Shown here: piece after piece, positions 1-10,721 of the stretch
How the letters are laid out: each line of letters begins with the position of its first letter
Numbering within the stretch: position 1 is the first letter of the stretch
Source: Chrysophaeum taylorii
Taxonomy: Eukaryota; Sar; Pelagophyceae; Pelagomonadales; Pelagomonadaceae
Assembly: GCA_029834535.1 (NCBI GenBank)
Contig: JAQMWT010000544.1
Location: forward strand, 185,520-249,519
Reading direction: 5' to 3'
Length of the DNA stretch: 64,000 bases
The notes under the pieces: generated by a model
The model's database searches: none
What the model was told of the DNA's origin: nothing
The model's input: the letters and a program-made list of their open reading frames with translations, nothing else
Position numbers and translations under genes: made by a program

Positions 1-1
1 T

Positions 2-841
2 GCTTGTCGCCCCGATTTCTCCCGAGCTATAGGACGCTGTTCCCGAGGTATGCACTCTACCACCTATGTGCATATCCAAATGCTCGGTCACCTCCTAAGG
101 TACCTCAGTAAACCTGCCAATCGAGCTCTTCGTCTCTGGTTGCACCCTAAAGGGAATGCTATCGAAAACCATATACGCGTTATTTCACCTAATAGAGTTG
201 ACCTGTCAACAATAATCGACTACCGGGACAAAGACGTCGCTGCTGGCAAGTTCGACCCTCTAGTTGCTATGGTGGATGCCGACAACGCTCCTTCACTGGA
301 ACAGGAAGACAGAAAGTCCACTACTGGCTTTGTTTTCTACCTGTTCAACTGCCTCATCGCCTGGAAAAGCAAACTACAACCCATAGTTTCGTGTTCTACC
401 CACGAAGCTGAGCTTATCGCTCTCAGCATCTGCGCTGACGAAGCAGTCTGGCTCCGTAAGTTACTTCTTGAGCTCTCGTTTGTTGTTAATCCGACATTCT
501 ATATGAATACGCAAACTGACCCTCCTTCCGATTTTGACGCTGATGACAATCCTATTGCCGAGGATATGCGCTTCATCAGAAGCCTACCCCTTTTGTCTGA
601 TAATGCTGCAGCTGTGCACACTTCCAACAATCCTGACGGTTCTTCTCGTAGCAAAGCCCTTTCCACTCGATGGTTCAAAATTCGCGAATATGTCGCACTA
701 CAGAAAATTCGTGTTCACCATGTCCCTGGCAAGTTAAACGTAGCTGATGGCTTCACAAAGCCTCTTGCAGCCGACTTTACCACGCTCCGTTCTCTTCTAG
801 GTATGCACCATGCTACTGACTCAGACCAAGAAGATACCTAA
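2..841 (+). CDS. Ty1/copia retrotransposon pol, 3' end (RNase H), partial
   Basis: The frame is open from base 2, so the gene begins outside the window. The first residues match the pol segment that links reverse transcriptase to RNase H in Ty1/copia elements (MHS..Y.H then LLRYLSKP). The RNase H part is clear: DRKSTTGFVFYL, a WKSK motif, the STHEAELIAL active-site stretch, ADEAVWLRKLL, then LSDNAAAV, and the usual end HHVPGKLNVADGFTKPL. RNase H degrades the RNA strand of the RNA/DNA hybrid during reverse transcription. No frameshift or internal stop is visible, so this is the best preserved pol end in the window. A second open frame starts 75 bases after its stop. Confidence 0.88.
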   Translation, partial: ACRPDFSRAIGRCSRGMHSTTYVHIQMLGHLLRYLSKPANRALRLWLHPKGNAIENHIRVISPNRVDLSTIIDYRDKDVAAGKFDPLVAMVDADNAPSLEQEDRKSTTGFVFYLFNCLIAWKSKLQPIVSCSTHEAELIALSICADEAVWLRKLLLELSFVVNPTFYMNTQTDPPSDFDADDNPIAEDMRFIRSLPLLSDNAAAVHTSNNPDGSSRSKALSTRWFKIREYVALQKIRVHHVPGKLNVADGFTKPLAADFTTLRSLLGMHHATDSDQEDT

Positions 842-915
842 TCTCTAGCCCTGACCGCAATGTCATTAAACTAGCCCTCATCTTTTGCCACTACTTTTTG
901 TGTACGTCGTCGCCA

Positions 916-2937
916 ATGCATCACTGGCGCAGCAACCACCCACGTGGAGTCACGCCCGCCCGACGCGAGCTACCTCGCACACTTACGCCCGCTGAGTCGT
1001 CTACCAACACTCCTCCGAACCGTAGGAAACCAAATCGCGACGACATTACTCGTCTGCTCTCATCCTCTGCTGCTGCGATCCGGCCTGGCTCCAACCCCCT
1101 AACCACGTTTGCCGATGCTGTCGTTTTAAATGTTTCTCAGCAGGAACATGGATCATCTATCACGTCAGACCAAAAATTCAAAACTCCTTTCACCGGTCTC
1201 TTATCATCTTTTCTACATACTGACCTATTCAAGGCACTTGATTCCATCTACGCATCTCGCGATCACTTGGACTACCAGATCTTCATGGAACTGTCGAACT
1301 TTTGCTCAGTCAGGACACCAGTCGTCTTCCCTCTGCCTTCTGCACCTTCAATATATGCTACACTTTGCTATCGAGGTCTCAAGAAGGAGACCCAGCAATC
1401 CTCATTTCACTGCCTTCAATGCTTCGACAACGACGGCAAACCGCTCCAAATCTGTGTCTCCAATTATAAAAGGAAGATAGACGAGCTACCTGCTGCTGTC
1501 CTAGAACATCTCGCCAGCGAATCACATATTCGAAATGCCTTCATACCTGTCTCTATCCCGACTATGGGTATGTGTTGTGCGTGTAGAAACTCTGACCACA
1601 TTGCCCTCTCGTTTCTTTTCCTCGCGTGGAACGCACGTATAATTGTTTTTCCTTGTGAGTCATCACCCGCTGGTCACCTCCGTGCCACCATCCTCCGTGT
1701 TTTCTTTCTCCCATTGGACCTGCAAGCACTGCTCCAAGAACTAATCAAGGAACACGCACTACCCGCTGATATTATTATTATTATGCCTTCCCCAGTCACA
1801 ACAGATTCACAAAATGCGGTGGCCTACCCCTTCAACCTCAAGTTTATTTCTCGGCTTCATCTGGAACACCTGTCGCTTATTGTGACAATTGTTCGCACAC
1901 ATGTAAAGAAACAGTCGATTATTAAGGCAAGCGCTTATCAGCCTTTGGTTCACGCTCTCTGCCGCTCTCTCGTACATCACATTACTGAGTACAACACACT
2001 GGCACATGATGAACGACCACCATCTATCTTTGACGAAATATCTTCACCAACTACCTTTTGCGACACCGATCGCAAAGATTTTGCTAAGCTCTTATCATCA
2101 CGTTACCCCGATCTCTATAACGAACTTACCGCTGCGACCGAAAAGTCAGTAAACTACCCGCCAGTGGCACCTACTGCCCCGGCACCAACACAACCTAGTA
2201 CTACTACCTCTCCAGATCTTGCGGCATTATCCTCTCAGGTGACTCAACTTACCCAACAGGTTACAATTCTCCAAACTTCATATGGACAAATGGACCAACG
2301 TCTCCACGCCTTAACTACTGAAAATGCTGCCTTACGGTCTGATTTAACTACTGCTGTCACAGACCTCCGTGACATGGAAAATCGGCTATTCCCAGCCACT
2401 ACTAATACCAACGTTCTGCTGGTAACCCTATTCAAGGTGTGTGAGTTACTCAACAGACTCACTCTTGCTTTGAATGACCAACACGACTTAGTGTTTGGCT
2501 TGCCTGATGATACTCTCCTTCAACTCCGAAACGAGTTAATCCGCACGACACATCATCCTGCATTACAACAAACTGAGTCCCTCCAAGATCCTTTCACCAT
2601 CCCACAGTTTCTCGAGAATAACCTCGATGAATTGCAATTGAGCAGCCTTATCCCTCAAATCTTGCATCACCTGCTCGCCCTTACCCACAGGATCATACCT
2701 CAACATTGCTCTGCAAAGAGCATCAATCATCCTTCTGAACCTGAAAATGATGACGTTCCCGCCATATGTGAAGTCCAAGAGGACCAAGCAACCTCCTCAC
2801 CGTTATCATTGACATCTGCCTCATCACGTTCACTTCCCTCTTTTAAAGTCCCCTTGCCAAAAGCATTCAGAGTGTTATCACCAAGTCCAAGCCCTAACAT
2901 CTGTCTGCTGATGAACCTGTTGTGCCACTTTATGTGA
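916..2937 (+). CDS. Large extra ORF downstream of copia pol, unknown function
   Basis: This long intact frame (first ATG at 916, about 673 residues; the open frame reaches back to 898) lies directly 3' of the RNase H stop, where some copia lineages carry an extra ORF. I do not recognise the family. Visible parts: a basic, Pro/Arg-rich start; a middle region with Cys pairs (HCLQC, CCAC) that could bind metal; a Pro/Thr-rich hinge near residue 430; then a heptad-like coiled coil (LSSQVTQLTQQ onward, roughly residues 440-500) and an acidic C-terminus. There is no convincing signal peptide or membrane helix, so an envelope-like role is not supported. An RNA-binding, structural or gag-like protein is possible. 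Its base composition and codon use resemble the neighbouring pol, unlike the GC-rich host genes. Confidence 0.55.
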   Translation: MHHWRSNHPRGVTPARRELPRTLTPAESSTNTPPNRRKPNRDDITRLLSSSAAAIRPGSNPLTTFADAVVLNVSQQEHGSSITSDQKFKTPFTGLLSSFLHTDLFKALDSIYASRDHLDYQIFMELSNFCSVRTPVVFPLPSAPSIYATLCYRGLKKETQQSSFHCLQCFDNDGKPLQICVSNYKRKIDELPAAVLEHLASESHIRNAFIPVSIPTMGMCCACRNSDHIALSFLFLAWNARIIVFPCESSPAGHLRATILRVFFLPLDLQALLQELIKEHALPADIIIIMPSPVTTDSQNAVAYPFNLKFISRLHLEHLSLIVTIVRTHVKKQSIIKASAYQPLVHALCRSLVHHITEYNTLAHDERPPSIFDEISSPTTFCDTDRKDFAKLLSSRYPDLYNELTAATEKSVNYPPVAPTAPAPTQPSTTTSPDLAALSSQVTQLTQQVTILQTSYGQMDQRLHALTTENAALRSDLTTAVTDLRDMENRLFPATTNTNVLLVTLFKVCELLNRLTLALNDQHDLVFGLPDDTLLQLRNELIRTTHHPALQQTESLQDPFTIPQFLENNLDELQLSSLIPQILHHLLALTHRIIPQHCSAKSINHPSEPENDDVPAICEVQEDQATSSPLSLTSASSRSLPSFKVPLPKAFRVLSPSPSPNICLLMNLLCHFM

Positions 2938-3314
2938 CCTCTGAAGTGCACTTCTTGTTTATCCTGATCTCGTCCTCCACCACATTTCTCTAGAGATGTC
3001 ATGTTCCTCAACCACAAGACATCTCGAGGGGGTGGAGAGAAATCTGGTAACTCCTACGCTTATTCCGTCCGTTGAGAGCGCGATCTCTTCCTTACCCTTT
3101 TCCTTCCTTTCTACACAGTCAATTAGTCCTCTGATCTGTGCTCACGCTCATCATCATGGTCTAGCGCGTCCCACAGGTACGTAGTAATTACATGTTACCC
3201 TGATGTGCTGCTATGTATCGTCTGTCGTGCGAAGAGGCTAGGGGGACCAATGCCTGGGTTCCCTGAAACCTACCTTTTTGCCAGACTCACGCGGTGAGAT
3301 GGTCTCTCAGTGAT
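2938..3314. other. Non-coding junction between two copia elements
   Basis: About 380 bases without a plausible gene. It lies between the end of the extra ORF of the first element and the RNase H end of the inverted element, so it should hold the 3' untranslated/LTR parts of one or both. I could not pair it with a second copy in the window; in particular it does not contain the 197-bp segment found at 5600 and 10722. Confidence 0.4.
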
Positions 3315-5570
3315 CTAACCACTGCCTAGCGCAATACTCTGCAGGATGTAGAGAGTGTTCTGGACGGAGTTGTACGGTGGAAGAGTAGCAGAAAGAGGAA
3401 CTTGATCAGATGGTGGTGAAGAAGATGTAGAGTGAACACCGTAGGCGTTCTTGAACTTGTGGAATAAATTGCAGGGGAGAAGCTTTGAAAAATGATCGGC
3501 AACCTGGTAGTGAGTAGGGCACCAGAGGGGACGAATGACCGAGTTGGCCTGATAGTCACGAATGCGAAATTCTCGTAGATTGATATGACGAGAGGGAGCA
3601 CTGACTTTAGGGTGATTAGGGACTTGTAAGGCGCTAGCGTTGTCAATACGTAGGGGAATAGCGTGAGCTTGATCACGCGAAAATAGATAAGGGTGAGAGG
3701 AGAAGGTTTTATGACACCATTGGCATTCATCAGCGGCTGCACTAGCGGCGATGAGTTCGGCTTCCATGGTGCTTTTGGCAGTAAGAGTCTGGCGTTTGCT
3801 AGACCAGAATACGAGATTGCCATACGAAAATACATGCACCAGAATGAAGATCATAGGCGAGGGTCAGAACGGTCAGCGAAACTGGCATCAGTAAAACAAA
3901 TAATGGGCGAACGAAGATGATGCAGTTCTGGATATGTGCCGATCAGATGCTGAATAAAGGGCGTAATGGAGGGGCTGTCGGATGAATAGTCTAGAGAATC
4001 ATTCGGTGTACCCTTCAAATAGCGAAGTAAAACATACAAATGTAGAAGATGGGTCTGCTCAGGGTTGTGCATGCCTTTGCGGCATTTGTTGCACGGAGAG
4101 GTGATGTCAGGACAACATGTGACAGACAAGTAAATACTAGTGCCACAGCAATGAGGAAAATGCTTGCTTAAAATTTCTAAGGTAGGAGCCAAGTTGAAAA
4201 GAAGCTTAGCAGATGGTTTCTGGACGAGAATGTTAGAGTAGGGGACGTCGGTAGTACGGAGGTTGATTCTATGCTCGGCGAGCATCTTATTTATCTTCGC
4301 GGCTACATTCATAGTAAGGTGACCAGCGGAGACATTGTACTGTACATCGATACCAGGGAAGGATCGAATGTTATCATGCCATGTACCTTCGCCATATTCC
4401 TTCTCCAAAGCGGTGCGAAGAGACGTGATTTTGGCGGTGTTGGTACCAGTGATCGGGAGAGGTCTGAAGTTAGTTAGTTAGTTAGGTACCAGTGATCAAG
4501 AGATCAGCGACAGAGACAGATAGGAAAACCCATCTGTTGATAGATCGATCCCAACTGATATAGAGGCAAGTGTCGACTTGTGAGCGTTCGAACTCATGTT
4601 TTCGAAGAAACGAGTCGAGCTTAATGTTCCACAACAAAGCTGACTGTTTGAGACCATAGAGAGCCTTGACGAGTCGGAGAGATAGCTTGGATTCTGGATG
4701 GTTCTTCTGTATCTGTTGGACAGGGTTTTGCGAGACACGTGTTCCTCGAGGAAAGTCGATCCATACTGGGCGATCGAGTGCCGATTGGATGAATGCATGA
4801 GGAATGTCCGCGTGCGCGACCGGGAGCTTGTGCTTCACAGCGATGGCGAGCAGTAGCCGGTTGGTGGCAAGCATTGCGGTTGGGGAGGAGGTGGCATAAA
4901 AGTCAATGCCGACACGTGCCAAGAAACCTCGGGCAACTAGACGAGCTTTATAGCGGTCTGGGGTGCCGTCAGCAAAATACTTGATCTTCAGCACGAGTTT
5001 CGTCGAGATAGACGAGCGGTCTGGCGGTAAAGGTTCAAGCTTAAAGACGCCGTTGGAGCACAAACCTTCAATTTCCATGCGAATCGAAGCAATATGCTTA
5101 AGCTTATCTTCTTCGCTGAATCCTTAGAGTGCGACAATCTTCTCAGGCTCATAGACAATGTCTTCAGCAGTCACGAGTTGTGACGCGACATGGTCGATGT
5201 GCTGCAGGTTATAGTTCATGACTTCTTGGAGAATGTCTTGGTTCGGATCACTTTGACTTAGAAAGAGGTGCCCGAGTTCGCCAGAATCATGCATGAAGGC
5301 ATGTCTGTGACGAGAAGCTAGGTGGTAGTGCTGATGCGCTGAGATGTCCCACAAGAGAGATGAACTCATACAACAGAATTCTTGGTTCCATTGACGCGCA
5401 TAGTACTCTGCCGGTGACAGTTCGTCATGGCATACATAGTTCTCGAGAACAGAATCGTCGTTGTCCAGGTGGTCGACCAAGACAGACGAGTGGTACGGCT
5501 TCCTTGGGAAGTCAACGTACAAGAGGTCTGCGTCGGTTTCTCTCTGCAGATCCAGTGCAGTGCCGCCCAT
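3315..5570 (-). pseudogene. Ty1/copia pol remnant: linker, reverse transcriptase, RNase H
   Basis: Read on the minus strand, the order is linker (MGGTALDLQ onward), reverse transcriptase (5078-4482: STKLVLKIKY, KARLVARGF, HADIPHAFIQ, LVKALYGLKQS, then VADLLITGT where YVDDLLI is expected), the RT-RNase H connector (4408-3851) and RNase H (TLTAKSTMEAELIAAS, RHINLREFRI, VADHFSKLL). Breaks: an in-frame stop near 5124 between linker and RT; loss of one of the two catalytic Asp in the YxDD box; a 43-nt insertion at 4455-4497 that shifts the frame; and another shift near 3850. gag and integrase are missing. The linker is about 90% similar to that at 10496-10680, so this copy and the methyltransferase-bearing element are one family. 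Confidence 0.85.
4442..4497 (+). mobile_element. 30-nt dead-on-arrival non-LTR insertion with 13-bp target-site duplication
   Basis: The 13-mer GGTACCAGTGATC occurs at 4442-4454 and again at 4485-4497. Between them lie 30 bases: GGGAGAGGTCTGAAG followed by (TTAG)n. Removing one 13-mer and the 30 bases (43 nt) brings the RT frame exactly into the frame of the downstream RT-RNase H connector, so the insertion is later than the element. The same 15-mer and tetranucleotide tail occur, inverted, at about 23681-23712 at the end of a longer sequence. Target-site duplication, extreme 5' truncation and a tandem-repeat tail are the marks of target-primed reverse transcription. Confidence 0.75.
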
Positions 5571-5599
5571 GATACCATAGTCTTGGGTGGTGTAGAGAT

Positions 5600-5796
5600 A
5601 GAAAATTTGGTTTAGGGTTAGTACCCCCCCTATCCTAGGGTTAGCTCTCTGACTTTTAGCACCTTTTAGTTCAAGAAAACGCTGTGTTATTCACACCGTG
5701 CTGTCCTCGTTATTAGAGACAGATACGAGGGCAGACTACCACTGCTCTCACTCTGCTGAAGGGTAACACAGTTGAAATTACTGTTCTCTAGGTATT
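5600..5796 (-). repeat. Probable copia LTR segment, inverted partner of 10722-10918
   Basis: The reverse complement of this stretch aligns almost end to end with 10722-10918: shared blocks include AGAGAACAGTAATTTCAA, GTGAGAGCAGTGGTAGTCTG, AACACAGCGTTTTCTT and CTAGGATAGGGGGGTACTAA. I judge 85-90% identity by eye. On the minus strand it directly precedes the linker of the inverted pol remnant, so it sits where a 5' LTR would be after an internal deletion. Exact LTR ends (TG..CA) are not clear. Confidence 0.6.
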
Positions 5797-5807
5797 GGGC
5801 ACCAGTC

Positions 5808-5825
5808 CCGGTATCAGCAGAGTAC
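5808..5825 (+). other. Primer-binding-site-like sequence
   Basis: CGGTATCAGCAGAG lies about 55 bases before the first ORF of the element. Copia elements commonly prime from initiator tRNA-Met with a site beginning TGGTATCAGAGC; this is close but has a changed first base and a two-base insertion. There is no LTR in matching orientation just upstream, so the call is tentative. Confidence 0.3.
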
Positions 5826-5879
5826 CAGGATTTCCAGTCGAGTTTCGCTCTCTGACGTTCCTGACCAAACAAAATAAAG

Positions 5880-6429
5880 ATGCCAACCAATCAAGAACTT
5901 CAAAGAGAGTTGGCCACTCAGAAGACCCAACATGACCAAGCCATGAAAGATCAAGAAGATCGCTTAAGGGCGGAATTCAACGCTCAATTCACCGCGTTCG
6001 CCGCCCAGATGCAGCAACACCAAAACACCCCACCACCTGCCGTCGCCGCTGCGTCAGCTCCTCCCACGGCTCCACAAGACCCCAAGACCAAGCCAAACAT
6101 CTTCACTGACCCCCCTAGCGCCGTCCTTAAGTCAATGGACTCCGCTCAAGACACCCCCAAAAAATACTTCTCTCCGAGGCTGATTCCGACGCCGCCGAGT
6201 TTCTTCAGGTGCTATCATCCGATCCTCAGGATGATCCACCCGATGAGGGCGCAGCCGACGACGCAGATAACCAAGGCCACCTCGGTTTTTATGATATGAT
6301 CACGGACAGCTAGGCCTCTACGACGATAACATCCCCGAAATAGACGATGAAGACGACGCCGCCGAAGACTACGCACAACGTCACAGCGACTACATGCGTG
6401 CTCTACACCAGAGTCAGCTTTTTCGATGA
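5880..6429 (+). pseudogene. First ORF of the element (gag position), frameshifted
   Basis: It starts at the ATG at 5880 with a charged coiled coil (QRELATQKTQHDQ onward, residues 5-45), then a Pro/Ala-rich stretch. After about residue 95 the annotated frame turns non-coding in character, while a second frame continues with an acidic, Asp-rich sequence (SEADSDAAEFLQV onward) to about 6303, and a third to a stop at 6429 (EDYAQRHSDYMRAL). At least two single-base shifts are therefore likely. I see no capsid motif and no CCHC zinc knuckle, so gag is inferred from position only. Confidence 0.5.
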
Positions 6430-6681
6430 TGGTTGCCGGTTATAGCGACCTCTAAACTGAAAGCTCTAAACGTTCAAGCAACAGACCCACCGCAGCCATA
6501 CGAACCATACTTGTATGAACTTCTGACCACCTCCACTTAAGATCCTCATGATTACAAAAAACACTTCTAGGCACAACCGCAGTAGTTCTCTGCCAATCGC
6601 CAAACTAATGGTCTCTTGTCCCTGCCATCCCATCCAAAGCAAACATTCCGCGCCGTGCTTAGTTTCCACACCAGAACGAAA

Positions 6682-8903
6682 ATGTCACTCAAGGATGAGC
6701 TCGCACACATAAAGCAGAACGTAGCAAAGACGCGCTCGCAATTCCATCTCCTCGATTTCGCAAAATTAGAGCATCATTCTATATTCTTGACGGACTTAAT
6801 CAGCCTTCCGCGTACTGTCGTCCAATATGCATTCACTGGCTCAGCGGACCTCTTTGCGCAAGCACAACCCCCTCCGCTACACACCGCAATCATTGCAGGT
6901 GGACTCCACCAAGAAGGCTTTGACTCTTTTTGCAAACGCTTCGACCAACGCATGATTGTCGTGGCCGCCTGTGAAATCAACCCTATTATACGCGCCCGCG
7001 CGCAGCAACTTTTCCCGCACGCTCTGCATTATGCGGACCTAAGGAAGCTCACTGCCTCTTTGCAAACCGGCAAAATACGACTACCTCAACCTGAACTGGC
7101 TGTCTTCACCTTGCCTTGTCAACATCTGAGCGTAATGAAAGACTATGACGGCTATGCCACTCCGGTGACCGCCGACCTTTTCGTCAAAGAACAAATTCGC
7201 TTTGTTCGTTGCACGCTCCTGACATACGCCATTGTCGAGAATGTACCCCCAACCCCCCGAACTCACCACGAGTACGCTCAGCTCGCCAAATGCTATCAGC
7301 GCATGGGTTACTTCAGACACTCCGGTGTCTACAATGCCTCCGCTTTTGGTGACGTCATAAGCAAGACCCGCTACCTCGCTGTCTTTGCCCGACACCCGCT
7401 CACCGACTACAACCTCGAGAAAACCGCTTCCTCCTGGTTAATATCTCCTCCGAGCATGGTTCCTCTACTGGACCCAAGTCACACTATCCCCGACGATCTC
7501 TCGATAGCCAACCCCGCTCTTCGTGGCACCGTGACGCGCTCCACCTTGGACTATTACCAGAACAAGGCCATTTTCTCATACGCACCCGCCAACGCCTCTA
7601 AACTCTCGATTTCCGAGAATGCACGCATCTGCCAAATGCTTGCACGCTTGAAGAAGCCCTTCACGGATCTAGGACTGGACGCCGACGGCACCCCCTATGC
7701 CTCGATGACCAACATCTCACATCTCTTGGTATTTACATTGCTGCACAACCATTTGTCGCAACACCCTACTCTCGCCGCCTGGAGCACACTCCGCTGCTTT
7801 CACGCCCCAGAGTCCCAATGTGCTTACCATTTAGAGGGAGCCATCACCGGCGCTGCCGCTACCGCCGTCGCATGTGGCTACTTCCCGCGCGCATCCCTCA
7901 CCTTACATTCACGCCCCCCCCCCGGATAATGGACTGTTCCCACCAACCCGCTGTCTTCTCCCCAACGCACACCTTTTCCCTGGATGTCCCCAATGGCACC
8001 GCCTTTCTGGTCGTCGCCTACACCATCTCCTTGGCCGCCGCTCACAGCTGCTCGCGCCCCTCCACGTGGGTCCACTACATGAATCGCTCGCATCCCGGCT
8101 TCGCCGCGATCGATTCACGAGGGCGAATTACTCTCGATGACCCCACGGGACTCATAATGTCCGAAGCACGTCCCACTTACGCGGACTTCGTCGGCCACAT
8201 CGGCGACACACTCCAGAAATCCACAAAGTGCTACTCGGTCACTGGCTCGTACCCAACCAACACGAGCTACTCCAACGCATTACTGCTGATCTCCCCCGAC
8301 CACATCCGATACGCGACTCTCAACGAAATCGCAAAGTTTGGACAACACTCGGACCATGAACTGCTCTGCTTGTTCCAACAGCATCCGCCGTACTTCGCGT
8401 TTAAGGCACTGGCCAACGCTGTCCCGCTCAACATGCTGCAGGCAAAGTACAGCGCTGTCCTCGCACTTCACGAATCGTATCACCACGTGAACCTTCACAT
8501 CGAATGGGCAACCATACGCAATGGCATTCCCAGCCCCGGAGACATCAATCAGGTTGCAGAATTCTTCCTGAACATTTCCAGCCGTCTCTTAGAAGAGGAG
8601 GACCTCAACCTCACCTCCCTCTTCAATGGTGTTGCAGATGCTCACCATGCTGCGATCCGCAAGCCAAACAAATCGAAAAACCTCGAGACGCTGCTTGCCG
8701 AGGCCACAGTTGCTAAAGTCCGAGTCGATAAGCGACCCACTCCTCCTTGGACTTCGACTGCCGCTCTGCCCCCCTTGCACAAGGCCGGCACCATTAAGCA
8801 CGCGAAAAGAGTGCTCTTGGTCACTCGCTGGCACCGCATACACCACCAGCAACCCGAGATTCTTCGCCGCACAATTGCCGCCAACGAAACGAATCTCCGC
8901 TGA
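6682..8903 (+). pseudogene. C5-cytosine DNA methyltransferase inside the retrotransposon (two frames)
   Basis: The order of motifs is that of C5-cytosine methyltransferases. First frame (ATG 6682 to stop 7929): a weakened motif I (IIAGGLHQEGF), motif II-III (ACEINPIIRARAQ, then a D at ALHYADLRKL), motif IV with the catalytic cysteine (LPCQHLS), motif VI (YAIVENVPP) and a motif VIII-like NASAFGDVISKTRYLAVF. Second frame (about 7924 to 8903): motif IX (RYATLNEIAKFGQHSDHEL) and motif X (KALANAVPLNML). The frames meet at a run of ten C at 7914-7923, so a single-base length change there would join them. The enzyme would transfer a methyl group from S-adenosylmethionine to cytosine C5. It lies between gag position and integrase. 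Activity is uncertain because motif I departs from FxGxG. Confidence 0.8.
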
Positions 8904-10707
8904 GGTGATGATCGGTATTTGCAAGACTGCAGCGAATGCAAGCGCTTCAATCGCATGTCAGCTTCCGTCACAAGAACACTTCCTGGTCACAGGATGAACT
9001 AGCCTATGCTCCTGGCCAACATCTCCACATGGATGTCTCATACCCGAGCATCAGCAAATGCTATGGTGGCTTTCGTTACATCATGCATTTTGTGTGTTTT
9101 ATTTCGCCACACAAATGGGTATACTTCCTGAGGAAACTAGACGCGCAGGACGTTCTGGCCGGCATCCTCTACGCGGTCAATGTGATTAAGGTCGAATTCG
9201 ATGTAAGAGTGAAAATCATCTCATCTGGTGCTTTTTCCACATTTCGCTCCGAAGCTTTCCACCCGCTCAAGGTGCAACTCGGTATCCAGTTTAAAATCAT
9301 GCCACCTACACCAGCGGAACTTCGCGGAAAACATCATCAAAGAAAATACAAGAGGCACTGTCGTTCGCCTCCTTAACCTGCGCAGCGTCCGCATCGAAGG
9401 AAAGCCGATTGGCGCCGAGTATTACCAGCCGTTTGGTCTACTGCATAAGATCCAAGCAGACAATCAGTGCTCTCATGGACTGCCCTCACGCACTAACATG
9501 ACCTGCACCGTCCCCCGGCGCATCATGTCACCCACGGCACCACTCTTGAAACTTCTCCCCTTTGGCGAACCTGTCATGTTCGTCGATCCTCGAAGTCATA
9601 AACTAGAACCCTCCAAGCGTCTCCGCCTCTTATTTCCACAGAAACAACATATCTCCCGAAACTCCCCGGTACGGACCGATTTATTCGTGATGTTCACAGA
9701 TCTATCCTGCTCGTACAACATCAAAGGCGATATGGAAAAATCGTCACCTCGAACGACTTCCACGTCGATGCAGACATGCCAGTCAACCGCAACAAGGAGA
9801 TCGAACGGATCAAAGCATACGCACAGATCCCTCCCAACAGAGGTGCGGCAAGAGGACCCGCTCCCAGCTATAAGCGAGCAGCCAAAGCCGGACATAACAC
9901 GGGAATCGCAGAACGAGGGCGAGACTCATGATAACAACCTCGACGACGAACCCGATGATGACGACGAGCATGAAGAACCAGTTCAAACCTCTGCCACTGA
10001 TCCCAGTCCCGTCAGCGACGAGACACCTGAACAAAGATTTTTCGTTCCTCAACCGGCCACCCCCGACGGACGGTAGCATTCCGATGCCCAAGCGAAAGGA
10101 TCGCCTTGTTCTCGATGATTCTGGTTTTACTCCAGTCCTCGCGCATCGCAACCAGAGTGACAAACTCAAGGCAGATCTCAAGGACGAGCGCGGATTCCGC
10201 ATTCCCAAAGATCAACTATACATCCTGAAACGTGTCGACGATGGAAAACTTTTCACCAGACGCATTATCGCTTCAGAGTATGGTCGCAACAGGAAATACC
10301 AGCAGGAGCAATCCACGGCTCGTGCCACAGCCAACATGTCCAGCACATTGATGTTCCTCATCAGTGTCAGCGCTCTGCACCAGGGCCGTGCCGTCAGCGT
10401 CGTATCTGATCTTAACATTAGATGGGACGCTAAGCCGCCAGATCCTGTCCCGATAGGATGCCTCCTCGCAAATACCACCCAAGACTATGGTATCATGGGC
10501 GGCACTGCACTGGATCTGCAGAGAGAAACCGACACAGAACTATTGTACGTTGACTTCCCAAGGAAGCCGTACCACTCGTCTGTCTTGGTCGACCACCTGG
10601 ACAACGACAATTCTGTTCTCGAGAACTATGTATGCCATGACGAACTGTCACCGGCAGAGAACTATGCGCGTCCGTCCGTCAATGGAACCAAGACTTCTGT
10701 TGTATGA
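8904..10707 (+). pseudogene. Copia integrase and post-integrase linker, frameshifted
   Basis: A CxxC of the integrase zinc finger (LQDCSECKRFNRM) is seen just after the methyltransferase stop. The core follows at about 8990-9376: HMDVSYPS holds the first Asp of the DDE triad, then the usual GGFRYIMHFV and WVYFLRKLD. The second Asp (RSDNG in relatives) is lost; the sequence reads IISSGAFSTF. The Glu is recognisable only after a frame change (NFAENIIKEN, about 9320). From there the reading continues in a second frame to 10076 and in a third to 10707, with an acidic stretch (DDEPDDDDEHEE) and the family linker MGGTALDLQ. It then stops 15 bases before the LTR-like segment without reaching RT. Confidence 0.75.
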
Positions 10708-10721
10708 GTTCCTCTCTCTTA

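Noticed and set aside
916-2937. Envelope-like protein for the ORF after RNase H
   Set aside because: No signal peptide or membrane helix is evident, so position alone does not support it.
7914-7923. Programmed ribosomal frameshift as the default explanation
   Set aside because: No downstream structure or conserved slippery heptamer can be shown from one copy; a mutation or homopolymer error is simpler. Kept as a finding to be tested.
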